64,000 nt of DNA, from assembly GCF_019599465.1 (NCBI RefSeq), contig NZ_RKLR01000002.1, positions 620,001-684,000 on the forward strand. Reading direction: 5' to 3'. Position numbers and translations under genes: made by a program. Below are positions 44,953 to 56,254 of this stretch, piece by piece. The stretch comes from Haloarcula rubra (GTDB lineage: Archaea; Halobacteriota; Halobacteria; Halobacteriales; Haloarculaceae). Every line of letters starts with the position of its first letter. The first letter of the stretch is position 1. Under the pieces are notes generated by a model that saw only the letters and a list, made by a program, of their open reading frames with translations, searched no databases and had not been told where the DNA came from.

Positions 44953-47862
44953 ATGAGTTCCCAACAGACACCACAGGAGATCGGTCAGCTCAGTTTCGGG
45001 CTGATGGACCCCGAGGAGTACCGAGAGATGTCGGCCACGAAGGTCATCACGGCCGACACCTACGACGACGACGGCTTCCCCATCGACATGGGGCTGATGG
45101 ACCCGCGACTGGGCGTCATCGACCCCGGACTGGAGTGCAAGACCTGTGGGAAACACAGCGGGTCCTGTAACGGTCACTTCGGCCACATCGAACTCGCCGC
45201 CCCGGTCATCCACGTCGGGTTCGCGAAGCTCATCCGACGGCTCCTGCGAGGGACCTGCCGGGAGTGTTCGCGGCTCTGTCTCGACGAGAGCGAACGCGAG
45301 GAGTTCACCGAGCAACTCCAGCGCTCGCGTGACCTCGGCCGCGACCTGAACGACGTGACGAAGGCCGCCATCCGACAGGCCCGAAAGAAGGACCGCTGTC
45401 CGTACTGCGGCGAGAAGCAGTACGACATCAAACACGAGAAGCCGACGACCTACTACGAGGTCCAGCAGGTGCTGTCGGCGGACTACCCCGACCGCATCGC
45501 CGAGGCCATGGAGGAGGCCGACGAGCGCATCTCCCCGTCCGACCTCGCCGAGGAGACGGGCATCGACAGCGGCCGCGTGCAGGAGATTCTCAGCGGCGAG
45601 TTCCGTCCCCGACAGGAGGACCGGCGCGCACTGGAGAAGGCGCTCTCGGTCGACCTGACCGAGGAGGACATGAACAAACTCATGCCCTCGGACATCCGGG
45701 ACTGGTTCGAGGACATCCCGGACGAGGACATCGAAGTGCTCGGCATGAACCCCGAGCGCTCCCGCCCCGAGTGGATGATTCTGACGGTGCTGCCGGTGCC
45801 GCCGGTCACCGCCCGTCCCTCGATTACGCTGGACAACGGCCAGCGCTCCGAGGACGACCTGACCCACAAACTGGTCGACATCATCCGCATCAACCAGCGG
45901 TTCATGGAGAACCGCGAGGCGGGTGCCCCGCAACTCATCATTGAGGACCTCTGGGAACTGCTGCAGTACCACGTCACCACGTTCATGGACAACGAGATTT
46001 CGGGCACACCGCCGGCACGACACCGCTCCGGTCGGCCCCTGAAGACCCTCTCCCAGCGGCTGAAGGGCAAGGAGGGACGCTTCCGTGGCTCGCTGTCCGG
46101 GAAGCGCGTCAACTTCTCGGCGCGTACCGTCATCTCGCCGGACCCGACGCTCTCGCTCAACGAGGTCGGCGTCCCCGAACGCGTCGCCCGCGAGATGACC
46201 CAGACGATGAACGTCAACGAGCGGAACCTCGACAACGCTCGCCGCTACGTTGCCAACGGCCCCGAGGGCCACCCGGGTGCCAACTACGTCCGACGACCGG
46301 ACGGCCGCCGACTCAAGGTGACCGAGAAGAACTGCGAGGAACTCGCGGAGAAGGTCGAACCCGGTTGGGAAGTGTCCCGCCACCTCGTCGACGGCGACAT
46401 CATCATCTTCAACCGACAGCCGTCGCTGCACCGGATGTCCATCATGGCCCACGAGGTCGTGGTGATGCCGTACAAGACGTTCCGCCTGAACACCGTCGTC
46501 TGCCCGCCGTACAACGCCGACTTCGACGGCGACGAGATGAACATGCACGCGCTGCAGAACGAGGAGGCCCGGGCCGAGGCCCGCGTCCTCATGCGCGTGC
46601 AGGAACAGATGCTCTCGCCGCGCTTCGGCGAGAACATCATCGGCGCCATCCAGGACCACATCAGCGGGACGTACCTGCTGACACACACCAACCCGCAGTT
46701 CAACGAGACGCAGGCGCTGGACCTGCTCCGGGCGACTCGTATCGACGAACTGCCCGAACCCGACGGCGTCGACGACGCCGGGGAGGAGTACTGGACCGGC
46801 CGCACGCTGTTCTCGGAACTGCTGCCGGACGACCTCAATCTGGAGTTCACGTCCTCCGCCGGCGACACCGTCGTCATCGAGGACGGCGAGATGACCTCCG
46901 GGACCATCGACGAGGACGCCGTCGGCGCGTTCGGCGGCGAAGTCGTCGACACCATCGCGAAGGACTACTCGAAGACCCGCGCCCGCATCCTCGTCAACGA
47001 AGTCTCCGCGCTGGCGATGCGCTCCATCATGCACTTCGGGTTCTCCATCGGTATCGACGACGAGTCGATTCCGCGACCGGCCGAAGAGCAGATCAACGAC
47101 GCCATCGACAACGCCTACGACCGCGTCGAGGAACTCATCGAGACCTACGAGGCCGGCGACCTGGAGTCCCTGCCCGGCCGCACGGTCGACGAGACGCTGG
47201 AGATGAAGATAATGCAGACGCTCGGCAAGGCGCGTGACTCCGCCGGTGACATCGCCGAGGACCACTTCGACGACGACAACCCGGCCGTCGTGATGGCCGA
47301 GTCCGGCGCGCGTGGGTCGATGCTGAACCTGACCCAGATGGCCGGTTGTGTCGGCCAGCAGGCAGTCCGCGGCGAGCGCATCAACCGCGGGTACGAGGGG
47401 CGGACCCTCTCGCACTTCGAGGAGGGCGACCTCTCGGCCGACGCCCACGGGTTCGTGGAGGCGTCCTACCGCTCGGGGCTCGGCCCGAAGGAGTTCTTCT
47501 TCCACGCCATGGGTGGTCGCGAGGGGCTGGTGGACACGGCAGTCCGGACCTCGAAGTCCGGGTACCTCCAGCGACGCCTCATCAACGCGCTCTCCGAACT
47601 GGAGACGCAGTACGACGGCACCGTCCGGGACACCTCGGACACCATCGTCCAGTTCGAGTTCGGCGAGGACGGCACGTCGCCGGTCGACGTCTCCTCCAGT
47701 CAGGAGGAGGCCGCCGTCGACGTCGAACAGATAGCCGACAGCGTCCTCAACGAGGAGTTCGAGAGCGAGAAACAGAAAGAGAGCTTCCTCGGGCAGCGCA
47801 CCGAGCGGACCAACCTCTCGGAACACGCCGACGACTGGTGGATGGCCGAGGGTGATGACTGA
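44953..47862 (+). CDS. rpoA1: RNA polymerase subunit A' (Rpo1 N-terminal part)
   Basis: The 969-residue product includes the clamp-core zinc sites ([27 protein letters not shown] and CPYCGEKQ), the clamp head and the catalytic Mg loop NADFDGD at residues 521-527, followed by the funnel and bridge-helix region ([55 protein letters not shown]). It ends before the jaw domain, which is in A''. The length is typical for haloarchaea, with an acidic insert around 180-240. Confidence 0.97.
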   Translation: MSSQQTPQEIGQLSFGLMDPEEYREMSATKVITADTYDDDGFPIDMGLMDPRLGVIDPGLECKTCGKHSGSCNGHFGHIELAAPVIHVGFAKLIRRLLRGTCRECSRLCLDESEREEFTEQLQRSRDLGRDLNDVTKAAIRQARKKDRCPYCGEKQYDIKHEKPTTYYEVQQVLSADYPDRIAEAMEEADERISPSDLAEETGIDSGRVQEILSGEFRPRQEDRRALEKALSVDLTEEDMNKLMPSDIRDWFEDIPDEDIEVLGMNPERSRPEWMILTVLPVPPVTARPSITLDNGQRSEDDLTHKLVDIIRINQRFMENREAGAPQLIIEDLWELLQYHVTTFMDNEISGTPPARHRSGRPLKTLSQRLKGKEGRFRGSLSGKRVNFSARTVISPDPTLSLNEVGVPERVAREMTQTMNVNERNLDNARRYVANGPEGHPGANYVRRPDGRRLKVTEKNCEELAEKVEPGWEVSRHLVDGDIIIFNRQPSLHRMSIMAHEVVVMPYKTFRLNTVVCPPYNADFDGDEMNMHALQNEEARAEARVLMRVQEQMLSPRFGENIIGAIQDHISGTYLLTHTNPQFNETQALDLLRATRIDELPEPDGVDDAGEEYWTGRTLFSELLPDDLNLEFTSSAGDTVVIEDGEMTSGTIDEDAVGAFGGEVVDTIAKDYSKTRARILVNEVSALAMRSIMHFGFSIGIDDESIPRPAEEQINDAIDNAYDRVEELIETYEAGDLESLPGRTVDETLEMKIMQTLGKARDSAGDIAEDHFDDDNPAVVMAESGARGSMLNLTQMAGCVGQQAVRGERINRGYEGRTLSHFEEGDLSADAHGFVEASYRSGLGPKEFFFHAMGGREGLVDTAVRTSKSGYLQRRLINALSELETQYDGTVRDTSDTIVQFEFGEDGTSPVDVSSSQEEAAVDVEQIADSVLNEEFESEKQKESFLGQRTERTNLSEHADDWWMAEGDD

Positions 47863-47864
47863 CC

Positions 47865-49040
47865 ATGGTATCCGAAGACATCGAGGCCGTCGTCGAGGAC
47901 ACTGAACTCCCGCGACGGCTGAAAGACGAGGTGTACAGCACGATAGAGGCCAAGGGCGTCGGCGTCGAGGACGCCGACCGCATCGCGAAGGCCGTCGAGT
48001 CCCGCTACATGGACACGCGGGTCGACCCGCTCGACCCGGTCGGGACCGTCTCGGCCCAGTCCATCGGCGAACCGGGGACCCAGATGACGATGAACACGTT
48101 CCACTACGCGGGCGTCGCCGAAATCGACGTCACGCAGGGGCTCCCGCGCCTCATCGAACTGGTGGACGCCCGGAAGACGCCGGACACGCCGATGATGACC
48201 GTCCATCTGGACGAGGAGTACGCCGACGACCGCGAGCGCGCACACGAGGTCGTCTGGAAGATAGAGGCCACGCGCATCCTCGCGCTGGGTGACATCTCGA
48301 CGAACGTCGCGGACATGCTCGTCCAGATAGACCTGAACGAGGACACCCTCCTGGAGCGGTGGCCCACCGTGAACGACACGGAGGCCATCGCCGAGGAGAT
48401 AGCCGAGACCATCGAGTCCAACCTCGGCGTCCAGACCCGGCAGGCCGGCACCGTCATCGAGTTCGGCCCCGAGGAGCCCAGTTACCGGGACCTCCTCCAG
48501 CTCGTCGAGGAACTGCGCGACATCGTGTTCAAGGGTATCGAGGAGATATCCCGCGTCGTCATCCGCAAGGAAGATCTCGAAGACGGCGAGGAGTTCGTCC
48601 TCTACACCGAGGGGTCGGACTTCGGCGAGGTGCTGGGCATCGAGGGCGTCGACGCCTCCCGCACCACGTGTAACAACATCCACGAGATATACCGCAACCT
48701 CGGCGTCGAGGCGGCCCGCGAGACGCTCATCAACGAGACGATGAACACCCTCGAAGAACAGGGGCTGGACGACGTGAACGTCCGGCACCTGATGCTGGTC
48801 GCGGACATCATGACCAACGAGGGGACCATCGAGTCCATCGGCCGCCACGGAATTAGCGGGTCGAAAGACTCCGTGCTCGCTCGCGCGGCGTTCGAGGTGA
48901 CGGTCAACCACCTCCTCGACGCCGCCATCCACGGCGAGGTCGACGAACTCGACGGCGTCACAGAGAACGTCATCGTCGGCAAGCCCATCAAACTGGGCAC
49001 CGGCGACGTCGACCTCCGCATGGGCGCGAGTCAGGACTGA
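47865..49040 (+). CDS. rpoA2: RNA polymerase subunit A'' (Rpo1 C-terminal part)
   Basis: The 391-residue protein forms the trigger loop and jaw. The trigger-loop block is [20 protein letters not shown] then [20 protein letters not shown]. The C-terminal stretch [20 protein letters not shown] and [19 protein letters not shown] closes the clamp. It starts two bases after A' and its stop overlaps the nusA ATG by one base. Confidence 0.97.
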   Translation: MVSEDIEAVVEDTELPRRLKDEVYSTIEAKGVGVEDADRIAKAVESRYMDTRVDPLDPVGTVSAQSIGEPGTQMTMNTFHYAGVAEIDVTQGLPRLIELVDARKTPDTPMMTVHLDEEYADDRERAHEVVWKIEATRILALGDISTNVADMLVQIDLNEDTLLERWPTVNDTEAIAEEIAETIESNLGVQTRQAGTVIEFGPEEPSYRDLLQLVEELRDIVFKGIEEISRVVIRKEDLEDGEEFVLYTEGSDFGEVLGIEGVDASRTTCNNIHEIYRNLGVEAARETLINETMNTLEEQGLDDVNVRHLMLVADIMTNEGTIESIGRHGISGSKDSVLARAAFEVTVNHLLDAAIHGEVDELDGVTENVIVGKPIKLGTGDVDLRMGASQD

Positions 49041-49465
49041 TGCGGGTCGAAATCTCGGACGAAGCGCGCCGACTGGTCGCCCTCTTCGAGGACGAGGCCG
49101 ACGTCACCGTCCGGGATTGCGTCGTCGACGAGGACCACGACCAGATCGTCTACCTCGTCAAGCGCGGGGAGATGGCCGACGCCATCGGCCCCGGCGGACA
49201 GACCGTCGAAGCCGTCGAAGAACGACTCGGCCGTGACGTGAAACTCGTCGAGGACGCCGAGACGGCCGAGAACTTCGTCGCCAACGCTTTGGCTCCGGCG
49301 GCGGTGTACAACGTCACCGTCTCGGAGAACGACGACACCGTGGCCTACGTCGAGGTCGCCCAGGAAGACCGTGGCGCGGCTATCGGCCGCGAGGGGCGCA
49401 ACATCGACGCCGCTCGCCAGCTCGCGAAGCGGCACTTCGAAATCGACGGCATCGAACTGACCTGA
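49040..49465 (+). CDS. nusA: NusA-like transcription factor (KH domains)
   Basis: The 141-residue protein consists of two KH-type RNA-binding units (VYLVKRGEMADAIGPGGQTV and EVAQEDRGAAIGREGRNIDA). Archaeal NusA lacks the bacterial N-terminal polymerase-binding and S1 domains. Placement as the last gene of the polymerase operon is conserved in archaea. It is probably an elongation or termination factor. Confidence 0.93.
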   Translation: MRVEISDEARRLVALFEDEADVTVRDCVVDEDHDQIVYLVKRGEMADAIGPGGQTVEAVEERLGRDVKLVEDAETAENFVANALAPAAVYNVTVSENDDTVAYVEVAQEDRGAAIGREGRNIDAARQLAKRHFEIDGIELT

Positions 49466-49474
49466 CGACGCCCG

Positions 49475-49479
49475 TTTTT
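49475..49479 (+). terminator. Oligo-T terminator of the polymerase operon
   Basis: A run of five T follows the nusA stop by nine bases and abuts the stop codon of the convergent transducer gene. It is the only plausible termination signal before the strand switch. Confidence 0.4.
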
Positions 49480-51887
49480 CAGTCGTCGCCCTGTCCGTCG
49501 GCGGCGACGTCAGGGTCGAACACGTCGGTGTCGCCGACGAACTCCTGGTCGGACTCGACGTCGAACTGTGTCAATAGCTCTCGGAGGTCCGTCGCCTGTG
49601 CCGACAGCGACTGGATGCTCGTGGTCACTTCGTCGATGGTCGCGGTCTGTTCTTCGGCCGCGGCGGCGACGCTCTCGGCCTGACTGGCGGTCGCCTCGCT
49701 GATAGAGCCGACCTCGTCCACCATCGAGACGGTCTCCTCGGTGGCGCTCGCCTGTTCGTCGGTCGCGTCGTTGATAGACTGGATGCCGTCGTTGACCTCT
49801 TCGACCCGGTCGACGATGGTCTCCAGCGAGCCGATGGCGTCGTCGACGGTGTCGATACCCTCCGTGATGCTGTCGCCCATCTCGCGGATGTCCGAGACGG
49901 CCTCGTCGGTTGAGTCCTGCACGTCGGCGATGACGGTGGATACCTCGTCGGTGGCGTCGCTGGTCTCCTCGGCGAGTTGCTTTATCTCGTCGGCGACGAC
50001 GGCGAACCCGGACCCGGCCTCGCCGGCGCGTGCGGCCTCGATGGAGGCGTTCAGCGCCAGCATGTTCGTCTGCTCGGCGATGTCGTCGATGAGGTCGACC
50101 ACCTCGCCGATGTGGGTCATCTCCTCGTCGAGGGCCTCCACGCGCGCGATGGTCTCCTCGGCCCGGTCCTCGATGTCGTTCATGACCGACACGGCCTCGC
50201 CGGCCCGTTGGCTCCCCGTCTCGCCGACGTCGGCGGCCTCCGCGGCGGTGCCGGCCACCTCGTCGGCCTGTGCGGCGACCTCCTCGATGGTCGCAGAGAG
50301 GTTCGACATCTCGTCGGCGGCCTGCTGGAGGTTCTCGTGTTGCCGGTCGGCCCCGCCCGCTATCTCCTGAACCGACTCGCTGACCTCCTCGCTCGCGTCC
50401 CGGACCTCGGTGGCGCTCGCGGTTATCTGGTCGGCGGAGCCGTCGACGTCGGCCGCGAACGCCCGGATGTGGACGACGGTCTGGCTCAACTCGGCGAGCA
50501 TGTCGTTGAACGCCCGCGCTATCTCGTTCATCGCCTCGGTGTCGGTGTCGGCGTCGAGACGCTGGCTCAGGTCGCCGTCGGCGGCCCGGCGCATCACGCC
50601 CGAGAACTCCTCGGCCTGCCGTTCCAGCGAGGTCGCCAGTGCCTCGGCCTCCTGCTGGGCGGCCTCGGCGTCGGCCTTCGCGTCCTCTATCTCCGTGACG
50701 AACTGCTGGAGGTCGGTCCGCATGGCGTCAAGCGAGTCACCGAGGCGCCCCGGCACGTCCTCCTCGAGGACAGGGTCGTCGAACTCCTGTCTGGAGAGTG
50801 CGTCGGCCTGGTCGGCGACGGTGCGGAGGTACGACTGGATGTCGGTGAACGCCCGTTCGACCTGCCCGACCTCGTCGAGTCGGTCGCTGGTCTCGCCGGT
50901 CTCGTCGATACGACCGGCGGCCAACGCCTCGGCGTGGTCGGCGACGCCGGTCAGCGAGCGACGGATGTCGCGGCCGACGAACGCGCCGACGGCGACGAAG
51001 CCGAGCAAGGCGAGGCCGACCAGCGCGAAGAGGTCTCGCTGGACGCGGTTCCGGAGGGCGTAGGCGTTCGCCGTCGGCACGCTCTTGACGACGACCCAAC
51101 TGCTCCCCTCGACGGGCGCGTAGCTCAGGACCTGTTCGCCGTCCTGTATGACGCCGCTGGTCCCGTTCGCGGCCGACGAGACGGCCCGTGTCTCCGCGGT
51201 CCTGTCGTAGGAACTGAATATCTGTGACTCGTCGCCCGCGAAGACGATTTCGTCGCGACCGCTGGTGGTTTCGACGACCCGCGTCGCCCCACCCTCGATA
51301 GAGTTGCTGAACGTCTCCGAGTGCTGGCTGACGTTGTAGAACGTGACGGTCAGGTAGTTGGTCCGGGGGACGCTGCTGGTGAACGCGAGGTAGAAGTGGT
51401 CGCCCTCTTTGAACACGCGCGACTGTGCGACGTCGTTGGTCCCGCTGAGAACGAGCGAGCCGCGCTGCCACGCGATGCCGAAGCTACTCAGCGAGCGGTC
51501 CCGGTAGCCGTCGACCGTACTCCGCTCTATCCTGTTGGTCGACCTGTTCACGAGATTGATGGCGTGGACCGACCCGCCCAGACGCTCCTGTTCGTGCTCG
51601 AAGGTCCCCTGCGCCCGCGTCGCCGTCGCGTCGCTCACGTAGTAGTGATTCGACAGCAGCCGAGTCGTCTGTGTCCGTCGTTCGAGCCACCCCTCCATGC
51701 CGTCCGCTTCCTGCTGGGTCGTCGTCCGCAGTTCGTTGGTCCGCTGGTCGGTCAACTCGCTCGCGATGGCGCTCTGTGCGACCAGTCCAGCCGCCGTCAC
51801 GACCAGCGCGATGACGGCGACGGCGAGAGCGAACTTACGCAAGTAGCTCTCGCGGACGAAGTCCGGAAGAAAAGTTTCTATGTTCAT
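49479..51887 (-). CDS. Methyl-accepting chemotaxis-type transducer (Htr)
   Basis: The 802-residue protein has an N-terminal helix (about 17-40), an extracellular Cache-like sensor domain (about 45-275), a second helix ([19 protein letters not shown]), two HAMP-like regions, and a long signalling coiled coil with the hairpin tip [20 protein letters not shown] followed by [21 protein letters not shown]. Glu/Gln-rich heptads are potential methylation sites. It should relay an extracellular small-molecule signal to CheA; no che genes are nearby. It lies on the opposite strand between nusA and rps12, an insertion into an otherwise conserved gene order. Confidence 0.92.
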   Translation of the reverse strand: MNIETFLPDFVRESYLRKFALAVAVIALVVTAAGLVAQSAIASELTDQRTNELRTTTQQEADGMEGWLERRTQTTRLLSNHYYVSDATATRAQGTFEHEQERLGGSVHAINLVNRSTNRIERSTVDGYRDRSLSSFGIAWQRGSLVLSGTNDVAQSRVFKEGDHFYLAFTSSVPRTNYLTVTFYNVSQHSETFSNSIEGGATRVVETTSGRDEIVFAGDESQIFSSYDRTAETRAVSSAANGTSGVIQDGEQVLSYAPVEGSSWVVVKSVPTANAYALRNRVQRDLFALVGLALLGFVAVGAFVGRDIRRSLTGVADHAEALAAGRIDETGETSDRLDEVGQVERAFTDIQSYLRTVADQADALSRQEFDDPVLEEDVPGRLGDSLDAMRTDLQQFVTEIEDAKADAEAAQQEAEALATSLERQAEEFSGVMRRAADGDLSQRLDADTDTEAMNEIARAFNDMLAELSQTVVHIRAFAADVDGSADQITASATEVRDASEEVSESVQEIAGGADRQHENLQQAADEMSNLSATIEEVAAQADEVAGTAAEAADVGETGSQRAGEAVSVMNDIEDRAEETIARVEALDEEMTHIGEVVDLIDDIAEQTNMLALNASIEAARAGEAGSGFAVVADEIKQLAEETSDATDEVSTVIADVQDSTDEAVSDIREMGDSITEGIDTVDDAIGSLETIVDRVEEVNDGIQSINDATDEQASATEETVSMVDEVGSISEATASQAESVAAAAEEQTATIDEVTTSIQSLSAQATDLRELLTQFDVESDQEFVGDTDVFDPDVAADGQGDD

Positions 51888-52073
51888 CGTACCTGTCGGC
51901 TCTTGTCCCGTGGTCTTTCGACAGTCTACCTAAGTTCTCCCGTCCAGTTATCAAGAGTAAGTATCGGTCTCGGGGGCGTGGAAACAACGGGCCGTTCGCA
52001 CCCCCGGACCGGGGCGACGTCGTGTGTGCGAACGCCACACACCGGGCGTATCGGCCGACGACGAAAGAAGAGT

Positions 52074-52081
52074 CTTAAGTA
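52074..52081 (+). promoter_or_regulatory. TATA element for rps12-rps7
   Basis: CTTAAGTA lies 26 to 33 bases before ATG 52107. Because the transducer gene separates rps12 from nusA, this promoter must drive the ribosomal protein pair independently of the polymerase operon. Confidence 0.6.
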
Positions 52082-52106
52082 CCTCCGCAGGATAACGACG
52101 CGTACT

Positions 52107-52535
52107 ATGGCAAACGGCAAATACGCCGCGCGCAAACTCAAAAAGGACCGCCAGAAGCACCGGTGGTCCGACTCTGACTACGCGCGCCGCGAACGCGGCC
52201 TCGGCAAGAAGTCCGACCCGCTCGAGGGCGCGCCGCAGGGTCGAGGCATCGTACTGGAGAAGGTGGGCATCGAAGCGAAGCAGCCCAACTCCGCGATTCG
52301 GAAGTGTGTCCGCGTCCAGCTCATCAAGAACGGGAAGCAGGTCACCGCGTTCTGTCCCGGTGACGGCGCTATCTCCTTCATCGACGAGCACGACGAGGTC
52401 ACCATCGCCGGTATCGGTGGGGCGAAGGGTCGTGCGATGGGCGACCTCTCCGGTGTCAACTACAAGGTCGAGAAGGTCAACGGCGTCTCCATGATCGAAC
52501 TCGTCCGTGGCAACGCCGAGAAACCGGTCCGATAA
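52107..52535 (+). CDS. rps12: 30S ribosomal protein S12 (uS12)
   Basis: The start ATG 52107 ([20 protein letters not shown]) gives 142 residues, normal for archaea. The decoding-centre loops [12 protein letters not shown] and the [14 protein letters not shown] region are intact. S7 follows after a two-base gap. Confidence 0.97.
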   Translation: MANGKYAARKLKKDRQKHRWSDSDYARRERGLGKKSDPLEGAPQGRGIVLEKVGIEAKQPNSAIRKCVRVQLIKNGKQVTAFCPGDGAISFIDEHDEVTIAGIGGAKGRAMGDLSGVNYKVEKVNGVSMIELVRGNAEKPVR

Positions 52536-52537
52536 CC

Positions 52538-53155
52538 ATGAGCGAGGAAGAACAACCCGAACCCGACGCACCCGCCGGCACAGACGAGGAAGAGACGGCC
52601 CGCGCCGAACTGTTCGGCGAGTGGTCGGTGACGGACATCGAGTACACCGACCCGTCGACCGAGCGCTACATCACCGTGACGCCCATCGCCCACACGATGG
52701 GTCGCCACGCGGACAAGCAGTTCAAGAAGTCCGAGATAAGCGTCGTCGAGCGCCTCATCAACCGTCTGATGCAGACCGACGAGAACACGGGCAAGAAGCA
52801 ACTGGCCACCTCCATCGTGCAGGACGCCTTCGACATCGTCCACGAGCGCACCGAGGAGAACCCGGTCCAGGTGCTCGTCCAGGCCGTCGAGAACAGCGCG
52901 CCCCGAGAGGAGACCGTCCGCCTGAAGTACGGTGGCATCTCCGTCCCGAAGGCCGTCGACGTCGCGCCCCAGCGCCGCGTCGACCAGGCCCTGAAGTACC
53001 TCGCAGAGGGCGTCTACGGCAGCACGTACAAGACGACCACCAGCGCCGCCGAGGCGCTCGCTCAGCAACTCGTCGGTGCCGCCAACGACGACGTCCAGAC
53101 GTACGCCGTCAACCAGAAAGAGGAGAAAGAGCGCGTCGCGGCCGCCGCTCGCTGA
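52538..53155 (+). CDS. rps7: 30S ribosomal protein S7 (uS7)
   Basis: The 205-residue protein has an acidic haloarchaeal N-terminal extension and then the helical S7 core (TMGRHADKQFKKSEISVVER, VLVQAVENSAPREETVRLKY, GGISVPKAVDVAPQRRVDQA). It nucleates 30S head assembly. A short T run (53170-53173) follows. EF-2, usually next, is displaced by about 3.1 kb. Confidence 0.97.
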   Translation: MSEEEQPEPDAPAGTDEEETARAELFGEWSVTDIEYTDPSTERYITVTPIAHTMGRHADKQFKKSEISVVERLINRLMQTDENTGKKQLATSIVQDAFDIVHERTEENPVQVLVQAVENSAPREETVRLKYGGISVPKAVDVAPQRRVDQALKYLAEGVYGSTYKTTTSAAEALAQQLVGAANDDVQTYAVNQKEEKERVAAAAR

Positions 53156-53248
53156 TCTGCGGGACTGTCTTTTCGCTTCTCTCACACCGTCCGGCAGTCG
53201 CGTCGCTGCCTCGCCCACGGCGTCGCCGCACGACCTCGTGAACCGTCG

Positions 53249-53256
53249 GTTATATT
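53249..53256 (+). promoter_or_regulatory. TATA element for the biotin transporter operon
   Basis: The bases GTTATATT lie 25 to 32 before ATG 53281. The flanks show GGTTATATTCTGGTTGAC, a short GGTT direct repeat across the element that could be a regulator site, for example for a BirA-type biotin sensor. That last point is speculative. Confidence 0.5.
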
Positions 53257-53280
53257 CTGGTTGACGTGAGAGGCTAGCGT

Positions 53281-53865
53281 ATGTCTCAAGAGTACGCGTC
53301 CGTCGACCTCGTCGGGGACGAGACGGTCAAGCACTTCACACAGGCGGTGCTCGTCGCGGCGCTGACGGCGGCGCTCTCGCAGGTGTCGATACCGTTGCCC
53401 GGGACGCTCCCGCCGTTCTCGCTCCAGCCGTTCGGGATGTTCTTCGCGGGCCTCCTCCTCGGCCCGCTATGGGGCGGGTTCGCGCTGGCGCTGTACCTCC
53501 TCGTCGGTATCGCCGGCGTGCCGGTGTTCTCGAACGGTAACGCCGGGCTGGGCTACGTCCTCGTCGGGCAGGGGACCGGGGGCTTCCTCGTCGGCTTTCT
53601 CGTCGGGAGCGTCGTCGCCGGCGCCGTCGTCCACCGGGGCGTCGAACCCCGCGACCTCGCCGCGGTGTCGGTGCCCGTCCAGATCGTGGGGCTGTTCGCG
53701 GCGCTCGTCGTCGTGTACGCCATCGGCGTCCCGTGGCTGTCGGCGGTCACGGGACTCCCGCTCCCCAAAGCAGCGGCCGTGATGGCCCCGTTCGTCCCGC
53801 TCGACCTCCTGAAACTCGGTATCGCCGTCGCCATCGTCGAGGGTGGCTACCTCGCCCGGCGATGA
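53281..53865 (+). CDS. bioY: Biotin ECF transporter substrate-binding protein BioY
   Basis: The 194-residue membrane protein has six helices with BioY motifs: PLPGTLPPFSLQPFGMFFAG, LLLGPLWGGFALALYLLVGI, AGVPVFSNGNAGLGYVLVGQ and GTGGFLVGFLVGSVVAG. It binds biotin in the membrane. Its stop overlaps the bioM ATG (ATGA). Confidence 0.93.
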   Translation: MSQEYASVDLVGDETVKHFTQAVLVAALTAALSQVSIPLPGTLPPFSLQPFGMFFAGLLLGPLWGGFALALYLLVGIAGVPVFSNGNAGLGYVLVGQGTGGFLVGFLVGSVVAGAVVHRGVEPRDLAAVSVPVQIVGLFAALVVVYAIGVPWLSAVTGLPLPKAAAVMAPFVPLDLLKLGIAVAIVEGGYLARR

Positions 53866-54566
53866 TAACGGTCCGGGACCTCACCTTCCGGTACGGCGAC
53901 CGGGTCGTCCTCGACGACGTGTCACTCTCGATTCCCGAGGGCCAGTTCTGCCTGCTCGTCGGCCCCAACGGGAGCGGGAAGACGACGCTCGTCCGGCATC
54001 TGAACGCGCTGTTGACGCCCGACAGCGGGACGGTCGACGTCGACGGGACCGACGTGCGCGAGGCGCCGGTGGTCGCGCGGACGACCGTCGGGATGGTGTT
54101 CCAGCACCCCCGCGACCAGTTCGTCGCGGCGACGGTCGGCGCCGACGTGGCCTTCGGCCCGGAGAACCTCGGCCTCGACAGGGCCGAGATAGACCGGCGC
54201 GTCGAGGACGCCCTCGCCGCCGTGGGGCTGGACGGGCGGGCCGACGAGCGGCTGGACGAACTCTCCGGCGGCGAACAGGCGCGTGCGGCCATCGCGGGCG
54301 CACTCGCGATGGAACCCGACTACCTCGTGCTCGACGAACCGCTGGCGGGGCTGGACTGGCCGGCCCGCGAACGCGTCCTCTCACGTCTCGACGCGCTCCA
54401 CGACGACGGGACCGCGCTCCTCGTCGTGACCCACGACCTGCGTGACCTCCACGACCGGGCCGACCGTGTCGTCGGCCTTCGGGACGGGCGGGTCGTCCTC
54501 GACGACGACCCCGAGGGGGCGCTCGACGACCTCACGGACCTCGGCGTGCGTGACCCGCGATGCTGA
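53862..54566 (+). CDS. bioM: Biotin ECF transporter ATPase BioM (EcfA)
   Basis: The start ATG 53862 (MITVRDLTFRYGDRVVLDDV) gives 234 residues. It has Walker A GPNGSGKTTLVRH, Q-loop FQHPRDQF, signature LSGGEQARAAIAGAL, Walker B YLVLDEPLAGLD and H-loop VTHDLRDL. FQHPRDQFV is the groove typical of ECF ATPases, which bind coupling helices of EcfT. It overlaps bioY and bioN, so all three are made together. Confidence 0.93.
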   Translation: MITVRDLTFRYGDRVVLDDVSLSIPEGQFCLLVGPNGSGKTTLVRHLNALLTPDSGTVDVDGTDVREAPVVARTTVGMVFQHPRDQFVAATVGADVAFGPENLGLDRAEIDRRVEDALAAVGLDGRADERLDELSGGEQARAAIAGALAMEPDYLVLDEPLAGLDWPARERVLSRLDALHDDGTALLVVTHDLRDLHDRADRVVGLRDGRVVLDDDPEGALDDLTDLGVRDPRC

Positions 54567-55273
54567 GCTACCGACCCGGCGAGACGTTCGCCCATCGGCT
54601 GGACCCCCGTTCGAAACTGCTGGTCCAGTTCGGCCTCGCCGTCGCCGTCGTCGCCCACCCGACGGTGCCGTGGCTCGCCGCCGCGACGCTGTTCGGCCTG
54701 CTGGCGGTGGCGGCGGCACGACTCTCGCCGCTGGCCGTCCTCCGGTCCTACCGGGTCGTCTTCGGCGTACTGGCACTCGCACCGGTGCTCGCCGGTCTCA
54801 CGCTGGGGCCGCCGTGGTTCCGGGTCGACCCGGCGCTTCGCTCGGCCCGCCTCGTCGCCCGGGTCGTGCCGGTCCTGTTCGTGAGCGCCGCCTATCTGCG
54901 GAGTACGCCGGTTCGGGAGACGCGTGCGGCGGTCCAGCGGGTCGTCCCGGGGAAGGCCGGACAGTTGCTCGGCGTCGGCACGGCGCTGGTCGTCCGCCTG
55001 TTCCCGGTCGTCCTCGGCGACGTGCGCGAGATTCGGGACGCGATTCGGGCCCGCGGCGGCGAGCGTCGCCCGCCGTGGGAACGGGCGCGACTGCTCGTGG
55101 TCCGGTCGCTGGAGCGGACGCTCGCACGCTCGGACCGACTCGGCGTCGCGCTCCGGGCGCGCTGTTTCGCGTGGAACCCGACGCTCCCGCCCCTCGCGTT
55201 CGCTCGGGCCGACTACCCGGTGTTGGCGCTGGGGCTGGCACTGTCGCTCTCGCCGGCGCTGGCACTCCTCTAG
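54560..55273 (+). CDS. bioN: Biotin ECF transporter transmembrane protein BioN (EcfT)
   Basis: The 237-residue protein starts MLSYRPGETFAHRLDPRSKL, the conserved CbiQ/EcfT N-terminus. Four to six helices surround a cytoplasmic coupling-helix region with RARGGERRP and ALRARCFAWNP, matching the Ala-Arg-Gly/Ala-Arg motifs. The operon is complete: BioY binds, BioM powers, BioN couples. Its stop is shared (CTAG) with the convergent gene. Confidence 0.9.
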   Translation: MLSYRPGETFAHRLDPRSKLLVQFGLAVAVVAHPTVPWLAAATLFGLLAVAAARLSPLAVLRSYRVVFGVLALAPVLAGLTLGPPWFRVDPALRSARLVARVVPVLFVSAAYLRSTPVRETRAAVQRVVPGKAGQLLGVGTALVVRLFPVVLGDVREIRDAIRARGGERRPPWERARLLVVRSLERTLARSDRLGVALRARCFAWNPTLPPLAFARADYPVLALGLALSLSPALALL

Positions 55274-56067
55274 TCCGCGGCGCGACCGCTCTCGTCGCTG
55301 GCGTACGCTCTGGTCACGTCGACCAGCGCCTTGCGGAACTCCGACTCGTCGGGGTCCGGAGCGAGCGACTCGAAGTGGCGCTTGAACTCCGAGAGGTCGA
55401 CGTCGGCGGCGTCCTGTGCGGCCGCGTGTGCGAGGTCGTACAGCCTGTGGTCCTCGGCCACGAGGTCGTGGCGCTCACACAGTGCCAGTGCGAAGGCGGC
55501 GTTGACCGCCGTGATGTCCGGGTCCGCGGCCGGCGTGAGACGGGTCGCGCTGCCGGTCTGTCGCGGGTGCTGTGGCGGCACGGCGACACTCCCCCACCCG
55601 CGCATCTCGGCCGGTCGGTCGGCGACGGCGGCCGCCAGACTCGCCTCGAGGAAGCCGACGAGTTTGTCGCCCGGGGCCATCGCCATCCAGACGTCGTCGG
55701 CGTAGACGTCTTTCATGTGGTTGGCTATCTGGTAGCAGTGAATCAGTTTCCGCCGTTCGACGGACCGACCGGCGAGTGCGAGATAGATGGCCTCCTCGGT
55801 CGACTGCGTGTGTGAGGGGTGACCGCACTCGTAGTGGTGCATGTGTGCGAACTCGTGGAGGGCGAGTTCGCGGGCCATCGCGCTCGTCGCGGCCTTCCGT
55901 GAGATTGTCAGTCGGTGGCTGTCGTCGTCGTGACTCACTCGGGTCCGCTCGTCCGGGTCCGCTTCCACCCGTACTGTCACCGGTCGGTCGAGGTCGTACT
56001 CGGTCGAGAAGAGGTCCCGCGCGCTGAGAAACGGTTCGGCCGGCCCACTCCGTACGTGGACGTCCAT
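55270..56067 (-). CDS. Putative zinc metallopeptidase-like protein with HExxH (DUF5781-like)
   Basis: The 265-residue protein starts [20 protein letters not shown]. The motif HEFAH (residues 71-75) lies in a helix [12 protein letters not shown], consistent with the HExxH zinc site of metallopeptidases; an [10 protein letters not shown] helix about 20 residues on could give the third ligand. There is no signal peptide. It resembles a haloarchaeal hypothetical family; protease activity is inferred from the motif only. Confidence 0.7.
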   Translation of the reverse strand: MDVHVRSGPAEPFLSARDLFSTEYDLDRPVTVRVEADPDERTRVSHDDDSHRLTISRKAATSAMARELALHEFAHMHHYECGHPSHTQSTEEAIYLALAGRSVERRKLIHCYQIANHMKDVYADDVWMAMAPGDKLVGFLEASLAAAVADRPAEMRGWGSVAVPPQHPRQTGSATRLTPAADPDITAVNAAFALALCERHDLVAEDHRLYDLAHAAAQDAADVDLSEFKRHFESLAPDPDESEFRKALVDVTRAYASDESGRAAD

Positions 56068-56254
56068 GTGTGTTGTTCACACGCTGTGCGGACGTATGGC
56101 TCTTGCGGGCGAGTCGCCCCGTTGCCGACCGTCTGGCGCCGCGACCGGTGGGCCGACGGGACTGCCGTCTCCCGAGTGGGACGTTCGCGTGCGAATAGCA
56201 CGCTCACACGGAAACACTATCCTTTTGACCCTCCTGTGGATACGCTTCTGTATA

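Noticed and set aside
44881..47826. 981-codon minus-strand frame opposite rpoA'
   Set aside because: Antisense to an unmistakable polymerase subunit; open only through high GC content.
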